A stretch of DNA of 64,000 bases, from NCBI GenBank assembly GCA_013398175.1, contig VZRZ01002444.1, positions 512,019 through 576,018 on the forward strand. Reading direction: 5' to 3'. Both the position numbers and the translations under genes were made by a program. The notes below the pieces were generated by a model. The model saw nothing but the letters and a program-made list of their open reading frames with translations. It did no database searches and was not told where the DNA came from. The stretch comes from Climacteris rufus. Its lineage: Eukaryota > Chordata > Aves > Passeriformes > Climacteridae. Positions 22,336 through 35,527 of the stretch are shown here, piece after piece; the first letter of the stretch is position 1; each line of letters begins with the position of its first letter.

Positions 22336-25300
22336 TGGTTTTGGTGCAAGTCAGGGGTTCTCGCCTGTGATGTGAGCTGACCCGACAATCCCCTCATCTC
22401 GGTGCTGTTTCAGACACTTTGTCAGAGGGGGTTGGAGGGCTTGGCTCTCTGAACTCTGCCAAGGGGTAAAATTAATTCCCGGGAAACCGGTGTCCGGAGC
22501 ATCCCGCAGCAACATAGTAAGGAAAATTCAGTTTTCCAGCGAAAGGAAGGTGGGGCTCTCCAAGAAAAGACCCCATGGTGCACCTTCCCAGCCCTGGATT
22601 AGTGTCTGTGCTGTCATCCTGGCTGCATCAAAAACCTTCTCAGGTCGGGATCTTTGCAGGGCATCTTTGCAGGGAAGTCTGAACCGTTTAACAAGCAAAT
22701 GCCCACAGGAACCAGCACTGAGTCAACCCAGGTCACTGCCAGATTTCAACTAATATCTTGCTTTTTCATACTTTTTCTTCCCTTCCATCCTCCCAGGGAG
22801 GGGTGAGAAAGGTCATGCCTCCTCAGCCACCACTGTTCCTGCTCCACTGCTGGGTGCCCTCCCCAGGCAAATCCACCCCCTCTCCCTGCCACGAGTGATG
22901 CATGACCCCAACAGCTGGACAAGCATCTTGCAAACCTCCACTTCTCTCTCCCTGCTCCAGCAGCTGAAAAAACTTCCATGCCTCCACTCCAGCAGGCAAC
23001 GCGGGCAGAGGTGGGCATGCACGGGTTCCCTGCCGCCCTGCCTCCTGCAGTTCACTTCTCTTTTCCCGCATCTCCACGGGTGGCATTTCCCTGGGAGCGG
23101 GAGAGCAGGAGAGCAGGCAGCTCACGGCATTCCTTGCCCCAATACGGCTCCGCCGCTGCAGGGCAGAGAGACTTTCCCAGGCCTGGACTCAGTCTCCTTA
23201 AGTCACCCGGCTCGGTATGTGAGCACGGGCGCACGCCCCGGTGTGAGCATAAACACAGCAGCACAAGGCAAATTGCCTCAAATGAGCCTGGCGCGTCAGA
23301 AGAGGCAGGAAAAGTTGCCCTCCTATGCCCGTGGCAGTTGCGTGTCCGCCGGCTCTGGGCAGCACCTTTGGTGTGGTTCAAGTCTTTGGTTGTAAGAGTT
23401 TATCCGCAGGCTGAGCGTCTTGTGAAGCAAAGGAGCAGATCAAATCTTCCTCTTGAAAAGACGTCTATCTTGGAAGATAAAGGACTGCATTTATCCCTGT
23501 TGCATTGCGGGGTTTCTCTGCTCCTGCCATTTAGCATTTCCTGAGCTTTTTTTATTTTTTTATATCTGTGACGTTTCACTTAATGAATGGAAGGCAAGTC
23601 CTGTACCACAGCAAAAAGACTCAGAACATTAATTTTACAGGAGCCAGGAGCCAAGCTTTTATATCCCAGTGACCTTAGAACAACATTAGAATCAAATGTA
23701 TTTAAATAAACCCCTTAGGGTTGAACACACTTTCCAGCAACACAGAATATCCTGCCAGAGCACAGATGGATTTTTTTGCCTGTTCTTGTGGTCCAGAAGG
23801 CCATGGTGCCAAAGGGAATCACCAGGCTGGTGTTGCAGTGGGAATATGGGCTTTTCACAGTGGCATTGCTCTTATAACAGTGGGGATGACTTCTTTGTGC
23901 GTTTCTCTGTCCTCTGGCAGCCTGGCTGTCGGTAACTAGCAGCTCCCAGATGCCAGTGGTGTTTATAAAACCATTATGCAAACCCACTACACCCAGTAAT
24001 TCCAAAATAATACTCAAATTACCCAATAATACCCAGAAATAATGGTTGCCCCAATGTTGGGGGGCTGAGTGACTATAGGTGTGGGTCAAGACCAAGCAGT
24101 GAACCCCTCCGGTCAAATCTCATCTTCATCATCCTCACCTTAACAGCCTTCTAATGAGGAGTGAGGGACTTTTGTTAACACGAGAGGCTGGATGTGTTTG
24201 TACAGAGTTGCTGATCCCAGGAAAGCAAACCACTTCCCTGTCTCAAAGCAAGAACAGTGGGCTTGGCTTTTAAATAGCGGCCTTGCAAACACCAGGAAGA
24301 AATGCTGTGCTCTTTGCAACAGGCTTTTGGAGCCTCGATGCTTCATGCTTTCAAGCTTTTCCCCTGCTTTTTCCCTGGAAGCTTCTTGTGCTGGTGAAAT
24401 CACAGAGGAGATTGTGGCAGCACCTCAGGGCTCTGGGAGCTGTGGCTTCATGTGAGCAAAGCCCACGGTGAGCCTGCCTTGAGCATCCTGGGGCAGAGGG
24501 AGAGCTGGCGTGGGTGCCGTGCTGCAGCCGGACACGTACACACACATTAAACCCAGCAGACAGAGCCTGGCTGTCGCTGTAATCACAGTATATCTGTGCT
24601 GTGAGGCTGCAGATAGCTTACACAGATTTTCCTTAGCGTTTCACTTGGAAGCTGCCGTTGATAGCTATTCCATCAGATAAAATGGTAATGCGAGCCGTCC
24701 AGCAGCAAAGATGGGGATTTCAGCTCTCAGTGGAAAACTGGAGTCCTGCCTTAGATTTTTGAGATGTTCTACATTAAACTTGTCCCATGCCCGACACAAA
24801 TGCAAGAAAATTGGGGTACTGTCTTGCTTGGGTTGACCTGAACTCCTTCAGGAAAAGAAGCAATATGCAAAACAGGAGCCAACCTCCCCTTGAAACAGCC
24901 CTCCCATGGAAAGCTTCAGGGGAAAGTAATTACATCTAAAGCAAGCTACAGCCTTTAGCCTCAGTCAGCCTGTAATTGACTCTACCGGAGCATCAGCCCA
25001 CCCAGACCAATGTGAGTGAAAACTTAGCTGGGGTTTTACCCTCTGCAACCAAGTGTGACCCACGGTACGAGCACAGGGGTGAGGGATCTTGGACCTCCTG
25101 GTCTAAGGGAGGGACTGGGGGCTGCATCTGGTGAGGGGTGGAGGCCTCAGGAGGTTTGCAACCCTGCTCTGCATGATGCAACACAGCTCCCTCCAAAGTG
25201 CCTTCCCACCTCCCTGGTGACCTGCCTTTACTTGCTCCGGGCATGAGAGGAATTCGGTGGGACCCAGGGAGTATGGAGGGATGGAGTTCACCAGGGAAGT

Positions 25301-26329
25301 GGATCTGTCTCAGGAAAAAAAAAAAGCACACTAAAGATCTCTGCAGGTCTCCCTGGAGAAGGAGGAAAAGTAAAACCTGAGGAGGTGGCTGCTGTCACGG
25401 GGTCTTGCACCCACTCCCCATAGCCACGCTCCTGCCTTTTCCTGTGTTCGCCTCCAAGCTGGCAATGATTTATGGAAACAAATGATGTGATGTCAAATAT
25501 CTCAAAGTCAGTGGTACTCTACTATGTGTTGAAAGGGGGAAAATGAAGTCATCCTGGATGGTGGCTGCAAACTGGGAAGTGATCCAAGCAGCACCAGGTT
25601 GCCTTCATCCCCAAAGTGCAAGGGTGATCCCACCCTGTGCATCAGCCCCACCATGGTGAAGGGAGCCCATGAGCACCCTGACACACTGCAGTTACAACGG
25701 GGTTCTGCTTTCCCAGCCAGTCCTGACCCCGAACAAAATGCTTGGCCTCTCCTCTTTCTCTGGCTGTTTCCTTGGCTCCCTTTCCCAAATGGCTGGGACA
25801 AGTGGTCCTGAGCAGCTGTCCCATTCCCTCCCGTGGTGGGTTTGAGTTGTGTTTGGACACCCCGTGCCAGGGCCTGGCAGTGGGTCCTGCTCCATCTGCC
25901 GCCCCAAATCCACACCACATCAGGCTGGCACACTGGCATTGTCTCCTCGCCAGTTCTCCAGAGCCTGACTGAGATTTTAACATGTCAAGGGACAGACAGG
26001 ACCCCAAAAGAGGTCATGTCTCTCCTGAAGGGATCAGCTTTTAAATGCAGATAAATGCAGATTGGTTTTAAATCCAGCTAAAAGCAGCAAATGCATTCTC
26101 CCCACCCACAGGTGCGTGGTGACCCCAGGGCTGAGCTGCCGTGGTGCAGCGAGGCACGAGGGAATTTTGAGCCAGGGAACAAAGCTGTCCCTGTCCAAGC
26201 CAGTGATGGGGACACTGACAGGCAGGACACAAGCTCGGTGACCAGTCTCACATGCATTTTGGCCTCCCAAATACACACCTCTGGCAGATGGTTACTGCCT
26301 CCCATGGCGCTGGGGCAGCTCATGGAATA
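22336..26329. other. Non-coding DNA right of the CpG island
   Basis: No exon is recognised. A second patch of raised CpG lies at about 23090-23420 (cacgggcgcacgccccgg and neighbours) without exon features. AT-rich blocks at about 23540-23710 and 24550-24700 and a short gtaattacatctaaagc segment near 24927 are possible regulatory sequence. Open frames such as 22978-23544 (+, 188 codons) show no domain. This would lie upstream of a minus-strand gene at the island. Confidence 0.6.
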
Positions 26330-26612
26330 ACTAACTAGTCTTTACCACAGAAATAAATGGCCACAGCTTTATTAAATCAATATTAATTCATAATCTTTAA
26401 CAGACAATTATAGTTATCTCACACACAAAACTACCCACCTCTTCAAATCTCTGATCTGACAGGGTTATAATTAGCTTATTACTGGCCATACATCTGCTAA
26501 TAACTTTTCCCTCAGCCCTGTGAAGTGAATTAAGGAGCTCTAATAAACCATGGCTGTTAATCCATTTATATGTCTTATGCTTTTGTCTAGGCACCGAATT
26601 TGAAGATACATA
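26330..26612. promoter_or_regulatory. Candidate enhancer-like conserved element
   Basis: This strongly AT-rich block has many homeodomain cores: taaatcaatattaattcata, ggttataattagcttatta (26464-26482), tctgctaataact, gctctaataaacc and ctgttaatcc. The CpG- and GC-rich flanks contrast sharply. It has no transposon text and no coherent open frame. It is a good candidate for a deeply conserved enhancer, but conservation is inferred. Confidence 0.42.
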
Positions 26613-26974
26613 AAAAGTGGTTTTCTCCTTTCTTTCCTCCAAGGTCTGACTACCCTGCAGCCCCTGGCTGCTGGCTGTGGACAGAGTGGTCCTCCTGATG
26701 TCCTCACTGGGAGCAGAATGCAACGGGGAACTTGGGAAAGCACTTCACAAGATGAAAAACCTCCGAATATTTGACAGCAGGAATATTTTCCCCAATGCTT
26801 TCTTATTCTCAGCGCCCACGCCTGGCTTGAGGCAGAGGGTATTTAGGCTGTGAAACCCAAAAATCCCCCATGGGGGGAAATAATGGGCGGGCACAGAGGG
26901 AAGAGGGGCTGGCTTTGGGCAGCACTCCCAGCGCTGCCCGCTCTGCTCTCGCTCCACACCACAGAGCGTTGCCA

Positions 26975-27200
26975 GCGCGGGTCATTAGCAATAATGAAAG
27001 TGAGATCAGACGCGGCTGGGGGTGGAGGGGAATGTTGATCTCAAATGATGGCCGGTAATAAGGGACAGCGGAGAGGCGCCGTGTGATGTGGCGAGATAAA
27101 AGCAGATGGCTGTTCTGCTGCTTCTAATTATAGGACCCTGCTAACGAAGAGGGCTCTGATTAGGCTTAACATTGTCCTAGGACGTGCATTTCTAGAAGGA
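26975..27200. promoter_or_regulatory. Candidate enhancer-like element, CpG retained
   Basis: This block mixes retained CpGs (gcgcgggtcattagcaataa, gacgcggctgg, ggcgccgtgtg) with homeodomain cores (ggtaataaggg, cttctaattatagg, ctgattaggcttaac), a GATA-like gagataaaag and a SOX-like acattgtcc. The combination is unlike the surrounding spacer. Together with the 26.3-kb block it may form one regulatory unit, which is inference. Confidence 0.4.
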
Positions 27201-29633
27201 TCTGGCACTAGGGTGCGGGGTTCAGGGGTGGTGTGATGGGAATCCCCTCTGCCTGCCAGGACCCAGCCCAAAACCTTCTTCTTCCCTGTCCCTGTCACCC
27301 TCACCCCCAAGAGAGGCTTGCTCCCACCATGGAAACAGTTGGGCCAGGGGCTGGGGTGATGTCAAGGAAGAGCCAGCAATGATGTCCCCATGTGTTCAGG
27401 CAGTGGTGGGTGGGAAAGCCCTGAAATCCACCACAAGCCCAAGAGGCTCCAAGTTCCAAGCCCCTGAAGACGAAAGGAACCTCCTTTTGAATAAGAAATG
27501 TGGTTGAATTCACTCATGGGTGAATAATTTATTGTGCTTACTGTAATGAGACAGAAAAAAAAAACATTCAGTTCTGGTTTCATCATATTTTTGGCAATGA
27601 GTAAAACAGTAGAAAATGATGAGGGCTTCCCACAGCAAAGCCGAACCCCTGAGACCGAAACTGGTAGCCAGGCCACTTCTAACCAGTGAGTTGATCTTAT
27701 GCATATTTTTGGTCATGTTGGCACTTTTCCTCTTCCATGGAAGAGATCTGAAGTGTATTTGTAATGACAGTGCTGTCCCTTTCTTGGCTGAGCTCAGCTG
27801 GGGATGCAGGAGCCTCCCGGATGGCAGAGAGGAGACCCTCACCATTGCCTGGCTTGGGGGCAATGCCCTGACACAGATCTGCACGGGACAGCCCCTTCCC
27901 CAGGGGCTCAGGTACCCCTGCACCAGTGTTCCACCCCACAGCATCACTCTGCACCTTTTCCCTTTTTCCCATGGTGGTTTTTGGGGAACTGAGGTGGCTC
28001 TGGGATGACAACTCCCATGGGAGTGGATAATTCACTGGTGCAGGATTCCGAAGGAGGATTCCCCATGCGTCCAGCCTCTGGCCCTACAGGGACAGCAGAG
28101 TTTGGTTTCTTTCTGCAAAAAGCTGTGCTGAAGTCAGAGCAGATCCAGAGGCCCTGCAAAGTTTCCAATGCCACCCTTGCAAAACTGCTTCCCTACTTTG
28201 GATGTGCTGCTCTGTGTAAGAATCGGGTAATTTTGTTTGTGGAGATTTTTAATTTTAAGACATCTGGTGTTTTTTGAGGACTGGGAAAAACATAATTCCC
28301 TCTTTTGTAGTCACTTAAACTCCAGTGAGAACCCTGTATTAGGATGAAGGAGCATCTTTTAACAAAAGGCACAGGATGTGCAGCCCAAGAAGGAACCAGA
28401 AAAAATTGTGCAGAAATTTTGCCAGACAGGATGTGGATGGAGAGGCTGGAGAGCAGCTGGCTAAAATTCGGCAAAATCTTGAAAAAAAGAACAAATTCAG
28501 CAAGACCAAACTGATGCTTGGGAGTCTGTCTCTAAAAGAAATCCAGATACCTTCCAGGCAATTACTTTTTTCTGGGTGAAGCCCACAGGAAGGACCCACA
28601 TGGCCTTGAATCGGTATTTTCAGTGGGGCTAGAAAGGGGATGAAAAGGCACACAGACAAGTGGGTGAGGTGACACAGGATGGGACCTGACACCCAGGTCT
28701 GCTCCCGGCTAGGAAATCTGTATTTGTTTAAATTAGAGCAGGATCTTGTAGCTGAGCAATGAGCATCTTCCCATGGACAAGGAGCCCAGCAAGCGCCTGT
28801 GAATTCCCTGCAGAATGACTGCAGGAATTTCAAGCCCTGCTTCAAGAGATGAAGCAGTTGCCAGGGCACCCAACCTTTTGACATCTTAATGAGCCAAGAG
28901 TTCAAAAGGATTTTTTTTCTTTTTTTCTTTCCCCTCCCTTCTCAGAGAATTCAACTTTTCATCTCCCTCCTCCCAAGTACGAGACAGCCAAACAGGGGAT
29001 GACAAATGAGCGTCTCGCTCCACCTGAGGAGTTCAAGCTGCAATCATCCAGCTCCTTGTAGCTCCAAAGAGCTGGGAAGTGCCAGCACGCGGGAGAGGAG
29101 ATGTAATTAGGTGCGATTCAAGAACAGCTCATCAGCTATATTTAACAGACGGGACGAATCCTCAGAAGCAAAACCCTGCGGAGGAGCCGGGCTGCAGCAG
29201 AGCTGTGCTCCCCCAGCCCTGGCTCTCTGGTGCAAGAGCTGTTTATTTTTCCTGCCTGAAAAATTCCTTTTTTTTTTTTTTCCCCTGTATTTTGCAATTT
29301 TATGTTGTAATGGTTGTTTATCCTGTAAACATCTTATCTGAGCAGGACCTCTTATCCAGGTTTTTTCAGCATGTAGAGTTTCCCCTCCGCCAGGATTAAA
29401 GTTAGTTGGAGGGAGAAGAGCACAATAGCCCCTTTTATCCTAATCTTTCCGCCTGGAACAGATGGAGAGTCCTGCCTGAGTCCCAGTGACGTGCCACGAA
29501 GGACAGGGTAACAGAGGAGACACTGTGCCTTCTGCTGAGAGAGGGAACGGGGCGTGCGTGTGCGCCGGCGCGGGAACACCGAGTGGGATGGGAGCGCCAG
29601 CACCCGGCTCCCACCAGCTCTGCTCCTGCACAC
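27201..29633. other. Non-coding DNA, no gene recognised
   Basis: No exon or transposon is clear. Open frames (27510-27947 -, 28339-28905 -, the latter 188 codons) have no recognised domain. The segment 29085-29400 includes gagatgtaattaggtgcg and ctatatttaacagacggg, which look enhancer-like, and a 14-T run at 29268-29281. Confidence 0.6.
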
Positions 29634-29760
29634 AATCCCAGAATGGTTTGGGTTGGAAGGGACCTTAAAGGGTCCTGGTTCCAACCCCACCACCATGGGC
29701 AGGGATGCCACTCTCTAGATCAAGCTGCTCAAAGCCCCATCCAACCTGGCCTTGAATCAT
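29634..29760 (-). mobile_element. CR1 LINE fragment (3' end)
   Basis: On the + strand the text runs caatcccagaatggtttggg, ttggaagggaccttaaag, ggttccaacc, ccatgggcagggatgcca, tcaagctgctcaaagcccca and tccaacctggccttgaat. This is the antisense of the CR1 3' region in its normal order, so the element lies on the minus strand. It keeps about 125 bases, has lost nearly all of the terminal ATTCTATG repeat, and is 5'-truncated as most avian CR1 copies are. A small insertion (gggtcct) after cttaaa marks divergence. Confidence 0.92.
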
Positions 29761-30564
29761 CTTAACACAAAGGACTGGGAGGTTTGGGAAGCACTCAGGA
29801 GAGCTGGCATGCTGGGCTGGGGTGATGACAAGGCTGCTGAGGGTTATGGTGACTCTGACTTGCCCTCACACCACTCTCTCTGCTCTCCATCTCAACCAGT
29901 GCCATGCTGGGAGCTGCTGCCCACAGGAAGAGACCTCCCCCGGTGTCTCTGCCAGAGCCTGCCCCAAAATAACACTGGAGATGAGGAACAGAGAAGTTCA
30001 GGAACCAGCCATGGTCAGTCGAGGAGCCACAGCAGATGTTAAATCCATGCTTGCCTATAAAGATGTCTTAAATACACAAACTGCATTAAAGTATCAGCTT
30101 AGCTAGAAAAATGACTGAAGTAACCACTGCAACTCCCTGGAAGACCACTCATATTCCTCTTTTTAATGGAAGTCATCAAGCAGAGGGCAATTTTGTATGT
30201 CAAACTTTGGTGGTGCCTTCCCAGCCATCACAGGCCAGAAGGTGGGACTGATGATGCTCAACAGCTGCAAGCAGCAAACCATTCCCTAAAGCAACCCCCA
30301 GGTTCAAGGATATGCTGACCAAAGGAATTATCAAAACACACAGGGCAGAATCCTCCGGCCTGTGGGGATGGGTGCTCCCCTGCATCAAGGCTGGAGCTGA
30401 AACAGGAGAGTCCATGGAGAGCAGGGCATGCTCCCCTCCTTAGGGAGGGATAAAAGAGCTATTATGGAGATGCAGACTCTGTTCAGGCTCATGCTCAGCT
30501 CCTTGTGAGCAGAGGGTAAAGAGCTACTTATGCTGGAACATAAAAGCTGGGAGACAGCAGAGTG

Positions 30565-30574
30565 CTATAAATAG
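30565..30574 (+). promoter_or_regulatory. MEF2-type site
   Basis: CTATAAATAG is a perfect match to the MEF2 consensus YTAWWWWTAR. It sits in an AT-rich block, followed by gggcatataaac. The same bases resemble a TATA box, but no GC-box, initiator or exon follows. One 10-base site is weak evidence. Confidence 0.3.
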
Positions 30575-30967
30575 GGCATATAAACTTTCAACTGACAAGG
30601 CTCTGATTTTGTTATTGTAAAAAAAATGTAAGAAAGAGAGGGAGAAAAAGTGCCTAGGTGGAGCTGACAAAGAGGGAAATACATGCAGAGTACAGGTTTG
30701 TTCCCAGGAACGCACTTATTATAAGTCAGATGTAGTTAGAGCTATTACTTTAGCTTCAAATGAATGGAAGGAGAATAAATCTGCCTTTGTGCAGGGCTGC
30801 CTGCAAATAGCATCTCCCTCTAGCAAACCTGCAATTGTGTTTGCATGAGACATTTGTTAGAATAAATGCAATTTAAAAAGAAAAACAGTTCACACCTACG
30901 GCAAGGGAAGGCTGGTGGTATGAATGGCAACCAGCAGAGGAGGAGGAAGAAGCACAACAGGCTTCAG

Positions 30968-30982
30968 CAGCAGGGGGCAAAG
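30968..30982 (+). promoter_or_regulatory. Weak CTCF-like site
   Basis: CAGCAGGGGGCAAAG resembles the CTCF core CCAGCAGGGGGCGCT but lacks the CG of GGCGC. It is listed because it faces opposite to the better site at 20756-20774, the orientation pairing seen at loop anchors. That functional idea is speculative. Confidence 0.2.
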
Positions 30983-32020
30983 TCTGTGGCACTGGAAGGG
31001 GCTCATCTGGGATGGCTGCAAGGATGGAGATCCTGTGAACAGTTCACCCTCAGTCCCTGTCCCTTTCATTACATCTTTACACCAATCACCCCAAACCGCT
31101 GAGGGGGTTTCAACCATTTTCTCACTTTCTGTCCCCAAGGGATGGTGTGATTAAACACAGGTTTTCTGGGGAAAGGATGAGCCATGCTGAAGGTGGGGAG
31201 GAAGTATCTTCCACCACTGCAGGCAGCCACACCATCACAGATTTTGGAGCAAACCCTGAGGTTTGTCCTGCATCCTTGAAGCTGGGACACCCTGGGGTTG
31301 GCATGCCAGGAGAAGCTTTTTTTTTTTTTTTGTGAGCCAATTGAAAAAGAAAAGCACTTCCTTGGAAGCTTTTGGCTTTGCATCTCTTATTCCTAAATAA
31401 CTTTTGCAAGATCCTGAAACAGCTTGCAGGTTATTTTTCCTCTATTTTCAACAAATAAAATGTTTTTTTCTAGTGACCAGAGCATGTCACCACCCTGTTC
31501 TGACCTCCATCCTGCATGGCTGCAGCAGCTTTGGGGAGGGGACCTTCAGGGTTGGCACCTCAGGAGGCTGCTTGTCACTTCATGACACCCACAGGCCCTT
31601 CTGTCACCACTGGCAACTTTCCCCAAATTGCAACGACATGGATGGACTGTGGCTTTCAACAGGTAAATGCAGCATCTTGCTTGGGTGATGGCCTAAGGAG
31701 GGGAGAAAACCCTCTACAAAGTCCCCTCCTGCCTTCTGTTATTATTATTATAATTTTTAATATTATTCCCATTGAATTTATAGGAGTAACTGTCTGGGAA
31801 AATGACTTTACCTCTGGTTCCTTCATAAATTTTTAATAGGGCAGAAATAGAACCAAAAGGGATTTAAAAAAAAATATATGCGTTAGCGTCAAACTCTGGC
31901 TCTATTCATAATTAATTATACTTTCAGGGGGAGGGGAAAAAAAGAGGAAACATAATTACAAGCTTCTAGTGAGAACATTCATTATCATGCTAATGCAGAA
32001 ATCAGTACTGCTGTGCCTCT

Positions 32021-32048
32021 GTGTGTGTGTGTGTGTGTGTGTGCGCGC
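32021..32048. repeat. (GT)n microsatellite with GC tail
   Basis: About eleven GT dinucleotides run into gcgcgc. This is a short dinucleotide microsatellite that is likely length-polymorphic. The alternating purine-pyrimidine text, including the GC tail, can adopt Z-DNA. Confidence 0.97.
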
Positions 32049-35000
32049 TCTATTTACTCTGCAGTGATGTGTGTCACTCGCACGGTTACCTCACTGCTGC
32101 ATGGGATTGCAAAGTCAAAGTTAAAAATGAGGGGATGAATCACAGCCTGGATTGATGGGGATTGGGACCAGCCAGAGCTGGGGGGGGATGCTGTGGGTTT
32201 TGCCTGGTGTTTCTCAGCACTGGCTCCCTGAACATCCCAGTCAAGGTGTTCATCAGTGGGTAACTTTGATATTTTGGGGTGAAAAGCCATTACAGGAGTG
32301 TCAGGAGGCATTTAAGGTGAGAAGAGCAGTGCACACCAGGGGAGGGAGAAACAAGCCAGGCTGAGGGAGGAGAGAGCCCAGGAAGAGGTGGAAATGGAGA
32401 AAAACAACAACTACAGTTCAGCTACTTAGTACCTGACAACTTCCTGGATTTGCCATGCTAAGGAGATTCTCACAAAGACATCCTGAACATTCTTCCAAGC
32501 AGAAGCATTTAGGCTCAGCTGGGCTACAAAACTACCCTGGGCAGGGTGGCCTGGCTGTTCCCAAATGCCAGGGAAGAAAGGGAGATTTCCCATAAAAGAA
32601 GGGGCTCAGTTTAACCCCAGAGCACTGATATTACCAGCAATAGGTGCTTTTCCCCCCTCGTTTTTTATCCTGTTTCATTAGGCACAACCAGTGCCAGTGC
32701 TGAGGCTGACAGTGTGCCTGAGCACAGGACCCAAGTGCTTGGCTGTCCACGGCATTCTTGTGAAAAACTCTTGGAAACCAGAGAAAAACACCTTCCCCAG
32801 CATTCCAGACCTGAACCAAGGGGCCTGGTGGTACCCAGCAGGGTCAGGCACAGGGATGAGCTGGCTCTTGTAGGATACTTGAAACTCCAACTGAAATCAA
32901 GGAGGAAAACCACAGGCTCAGATCCATGGCTCGAACATCACGTTCAGTCCCAGACATGTTTATAGACATGAGTTATCTAAATTATATTAAACCTAAGTTC
33001 GGCATCTGCACAATCTGAGCATTTCTGGGGAATAATTAAATGGATTTCCCATTATTTCTTGAGCTGCCAAGAGAATGTCCTACTTTCATAAGTCAGAGCA
33101 CTGCATTTCCCCAGCAATAAATCCTCCAGCAGACTTCAGGAACCAGAGCCTGGCAGGCAGAGCAGAGCCAAGGGGGAGTGAGGCAGTGGTGGGACACCCA
33201 GCCCTCCTGGATGCCTTAAAAGCAAAAGAGCTCCAAGGGCAGTGCCACGGTATGTTCTGCCTGCACCAGCCAGATGGGGAGAGGGCAGCAATGGGCAGCT
33301 GGAAAGACCTAGGGCCAGGAGCAGCGAGTGCTCCAAAAGGGGATTAGAGAGGGGAAGAGGTGGAGCCAAGTGTTTGTGCAGTGCCACCTCTGATTCAGTA
33401 ATCCTCTGCTCGGAGAACGAGGACAGTGATAATTAAAGCAAGATTGCTGCTTCCCTTCCTCACATGGGAAAGTCAGCTCTTGTAGGAAATTGGAAGGAGA
33501 AAAGATGGAGCCAGGGATGAACACTGCGGGATTCAATGTGACCCTGCATGCCCCCAGCACCCTGCAAACACCTTGCTCCTGAAATTTCCTCCTGTGCAGG
33601 ATGAAAAACCCTCCTGGGCACTGCTGGGATCAGGGCTGTCTGCTGGGCAGGTCCAGCTGGCAGTGATGCCTCTGGAGAGCTGCCAAAAAGGGATGACAAA
33701 ACTTCCACGGAAAAATCCATTCCCCAGTTGTGACAGCTCTCTTGTGCCTCCATCCAGATGACAGCAGGGGGGAATTACTGTCCTAAAAAAGAATGAGTGC
33801 TGTGTCACCCGCAAGCCTGTGTTCAAGCACCTCACAGTGTCCCCAGCAAAGGAGCATCCAACACCTTCAAAATGTACCAATTTTTCTTGGCATAAAAACA
33901 GCTGCTGGCACATTGGGATGAGCACATTAAATTTAAGTGTGAAAGCATTAAAAAAACCCGAGAATTGTTTGTACAAAAAACTACCACTACCCAGGCATGA
34001 CAGAAGTTCCCCATCCAAAGATGCTCCACGAGCAGCACCACGACCCTGCTGTCGCTGTGGAGGGTGGGAAGCAGGGGAAGTTAACGCCTGGAATCCCAAG
34101 GATAAGATCAGAGATTTTTTTTTCCCAGAGGTGGGCTTTGTGCAACATCTGTGAGCCATTCCTTTCCCATGTGCTCTGGCAGCCGGGTGAGGGGCCGCTC
34201 TGGCCTCACTTGAGCTCCAGCTGTGCCTAATTCCAGCATTTGGGGTTGCCTGCAAAGCTCCCCAACCCACACCAGCCCTGGACAAATGGACCAGGGGGTG
34301 TTTTCAGCCAGTGACCGAGCTTGGGGCTATTTGGGAACCTGGAGCATAATTGCTCTGCAGAGTCTGCCAGCTGCTCTAAAAATATCACCCCACCTCAGCA
34401 CGCCGACACTCCCATTTTTATCCAGAAATGCATTTTGGAAGCAGAGGCTAGGAGCAGCACTGGGTGCTGTGGCCTCAAAAAGAGCAACTACAGGGAAAAT
34501 AAAGCGGAAAAAAGCACAATTTGACCACTTTCATGGCATTGGGAAAGTGGTGGGGTGCCCAGCATGGAGCATGGCTGGTGCTTGCACAGTTGCCCGCTCC
34601 TGTGAATTGGGGTCAGAACAGCTCCAGTGTGTCCCCAACTTCTGCTCTGCCCTGTTGGAGCATGTTCCCAAGCCACAAAACAGAGAGCAGGTTTCATGTG
34701 AGGGTCTAAAATGAGTTATCACACAAGGGAGAGACGAGCCTGCCATGCCCCCTCCCCGAAAGCCCTTCCCGATAAAAGGGCCTCACTGTTCTTCCAAATG
34801 ATGAAACCGGAGCCAAATCCCTTGAAAGGAAACAGATGACCTCTTGTGCTGGGAACTGCTCCGGTCCCTCAGTTAACTTGATCACCACCAGAGTGCTGCC
34901 CAAAGGAAAAGCAGTAAGGCCTGACATGAGCATGCATGTCCCTGTTGTAGGAGGATGGGAGGCGCTTCCCACCTGGTCCCTGATGAAGCACCTCCTTAGG

Positions 35001-35527
35001 GCAAACAGGCAGACAGGATGGGGGCTCCCCCTGCCCACCGGACTGCCTGTTTTCCTCAGGCATTTTGCAGGTGATGTCTAAACCCTCAGCAGCCCTGGGT
35101 GCTTGTAGGAGTCATGATTTTATGCAGAAACATTACATCGAGCATTGCTCCCCTCAACCAAAATATTGCTGTATGCAGAATTTGGCATTTCAACACCCAT
35201 ACTTTAAGTGGATGCAGCCCAGGCCACAGTTCAAGGGTTTTTTGTGTTCATAACCAACCAATGGGAAAATAAAAAGGGATTGTGCATGCCTTTCATAAAG
35301 AGGTTTTACGATGTAAGAAAATAGCCCTAAAGCTTTTCCCAAAAGTCTCCTTGATGGAGTTCAGGAACAACCAGCCAGGGACAGCCCAGCAGTGCCAGGG
35401 ACCTGTATTTGCTGAGCATCCCCACCCTCTGCCCTCCAGGCAAAGGCAGTAGGAGCTCTTAACTTTCCACTGAGAAAATCGTGCTACCAAGAAATGGTGT
35501 GGGGGTAAAGGCAGAGAAATGGTGTTG

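Larger units (their letters stand above)
29761..35527. other. Non-coding DNA, no gene recognised
   Basis: No coding exon is convincing. The longest frame in this block is a 250-codon minus frame at 33533-34285 without a recognised domain. AT-rich blocks at about 30580-30860 and 31850-32000 may be regulatory. Homopolymers include a 15-T run at 31317-31331. Separate entries cover a MEF2-like site, a CTCF-like site and a (GT)n tract. Confidence 0.6.

Noticed and set aside
20132..22375. A 747-codon + frame and 315-460-codon minus frames across the island
   Set aside because: Most of their length is N, so openness is an artefact. The real sequence at each end is GC-rich repeat or promoter text without a domain.
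24570..24610. Hairpin-like text tcacagtatatctgtgctgtga
   Set aside because: The stem is only 5-6 bp, too short for a microRNA precursor, and the flanks do not pair.
30561..30585. Possible TATA box (ctataaatag, catataaac)
   Set aside because: No start-site context, GC-box or exon follows. A MEF2-type site or plain AT-rich DNA is simpler.
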